From: an uncultured Gemmatimonadota bacterium
Lineage (GTDB): Bacteria > Gemmatimonadota > Gemmatimonadetes > Gemmatimonadales > GWC2-71-9
NCBI GenBank assembly: GCA_946479805.1
Contig: CAMLHP010000104.1
Coordinates: 1 to 7,343 of the forward strand
DNA: 7,343 nucleotides
Direction of reading: 5' to 3'
Both the position numbers and the translations under genes were made by a program. The number at the start of each line of letters is the position of its first letter. The stretch's first letter is position 1. This document shows positions 6,571-7,343 of this stretch, one piece after another. Below the pieces are notes generated by a model. The model searched no databases. It was not told the origin of the DNA and was given only the letters and a program-made list of their open reading frames with translations.

Positions 6571-7343
6571 CAGCTTGAGCTTGTCTCCCACGGTCCGAAA
6601 CGCCCGGAGCGCCTGTTCCAGATCCTCCCGGCTGTGCGCGGCGGACACCTGGCACCTGACCCGGGCTTCACCCTGCGGCACCACCGGGAAGCCGAAGCCG
6701 GTGACGAACACTCCTTCGTCGAGCAGCATCTCGCTCATGCGGATCGCGGCCGCGGTCTCACCGAGGATAACGGGGATGATCGGCGTCTCGCCCGGAAGCG
6801 GCTTGAAGCCGAGCTCCTGCAGTGAGGCGCGGAAGTAGCGCGCGTTCTCATGCAGCTGCGTCACCCGCTCGGGCTCGCGCTCCAGGACCCGCACCGCTTC
6901 GAGCGCGCTGCCAGCCACGGTGCAGGGAAGCGCATTGGAGAAGAGCTGGGGGCGGGCGCGCTGGGTCAGGTAGTCACAGACTGTCTCGCTGGCGGCTGCG
7001 AAGCCGCCGGCGGCGCCGCCCAGCGCCTTGCCCAGCGTGCTGGTGATGATGTCGATCTCGCCCAGCATCCCGAAGTGCTCGGCGGTGCCCCGCCCGGTGG
7101 CGCCCATCACGCCGGTGGCGTGGGAGTCGTCCACGATGAGCACCGCCTTGTGGCGGTTGCAGATGTCACGCAGCTCGGGAAGCGGCGCAATGGACCCCTC
7201 CATCGAGAACACGCCATCAGTGATGACCATTCGCACCCGCCTGTCGGCGGCGCCGCGGAGCAGCTCCTCGAGATGGGCCAGGTCGGCATGGCGATACACC
7301 GCGGTCTGGCACTTGGTGATCGACTTGGCCAGCCTGAGGCCGT
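6565..7343 (-). CDS. kbl: 2-amino-3-ketobutyrate CoA ligase (glycine C-acetyltransferase), 5' end outside window
   Basis: A PLP-dependent enzyme of the alpha-oxoamine synthase family that splits 2-amino-3-oxobutyrate with CoA into glycine and acetyl-CoA, the second step of threonine breakdown after threonine dehydrogenase. The visible 258 residues match the last two thirds of E. coli Kbl (about 398 residues). Frame stays open to the edge and reads GLRLAKSITKCQTAVYRHAD before the GTG at 7299, matching Kbl IDGVRLCKAKRYRYAN, so that GTG is internal. Seen: TDGVFSMEG, the cofactor-binding DDSH (7131-7120), the PLP Schiff-base lysine in STLGKALGGA (Lys codon 7029-7027; 34 residues after the first D of DDSH, as in E. 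coli), and the Kbl-type FPVVPQGEARVRCQVSAAH. These last features favour Kbl over BioF, HemA or SPT relatives. No tdh is visible; it may lie beyond the edge. Confidence 0.93.
   Translation of the reverse strand, partial: GLRLAKSITKCQTAVYRHADLAHLEELLRGAADRRVRMVITDGVFSMEGSIAPLPELRDICNRHKAVLIVDDSHATGVMGATGRGTAEHFGMLGEIDIITSTLGKALGGAAGGFAAASETVCDYLTQRARPQLFSNALPCTVAGSALEAVRVLEREPERVTQLHENARYFRASLQELGFKPLPGETPIIPVILGETAAAIRMSEMLLDEGVFVTGFGFPVVPQGEARVRCQVSAAHSREDLEQALRAFRTVGDKLKLI

Noticed and set aside
6292..6838. + strand frames of 152-177 residues spanning the intergenic region into kbl
   Set aside because: They run through the tandem repeats and then antisense to kbl, with no domain features.

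Overview
This is a high-GC bacterial window with four cytoplasmic genes on the + strand, arranged as two overlapping pairs, followed by two genes on the - strand. The organism cannot be fixed from sequence alone. A GC-rich genome, a sigma-54 activator, a secreted beta-rich protein whose predicted signal peptide ends in ...ANA|Q, and a period-8 intergenic repeat would fit a Gram-negative such as a Gemmatimonadota or related soil or water lineage. That placement is inference and is tentative.

Region 1-304 has no gene that I can support. It holds several inverted repeats and a possible promoter whose 16-bp spacer is exactly an inverted repeat. It leads into pair A (305-3009): an NtrC-type sigma-54-dependent response regulator and a soluble histidine kinase. 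The two reading frames overlap by 4 bp (GTGA), so they look like a dedicated two-component system with translational coupling. A bulged hairpin at 3054-3085 follows the kinase and may end or attenuate the transcript.

Pair B (3238-5633) is a NYN-domain putative nuclease with two OST-HTH/LOTUS-like modules and long basic low-complexity linkers, then a 3-methyladenine DNA glycosylase (AAG/MPG family). It uses the same GTGA overlap. The pairing suggests a nucleic-acid damage or quality-control role for the NYN protein, but no function is shown.

The glycosylase runs 32 bp past the stop codon of the converging gene at 5602-6246 (-), a small secreted, probably outer-membrane beta-barrel protein. 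Upstream of that gene, 6247-6564 is non-coding and rich in repeats: a perfect 8-bp inverted repeat and two period-8 tandem arrays in roughly opposite orientation. The second array contains the stop codon of the last gene. That gene (6565 to the window edge, -) is the C-terminal two thirds of a 2-amino-3-ketobutyrate CoA ligase (Kbl, threonine breakdown to glycine).

The most interesting items are the NYN/LOTUS protein tied to a DNA glycosylase, the operator-like dyad filling a promoter spacer before the two-component system, and the period-8 inverted arrays at the kbl end. I did not find an obvious wholly new multi-gene system.
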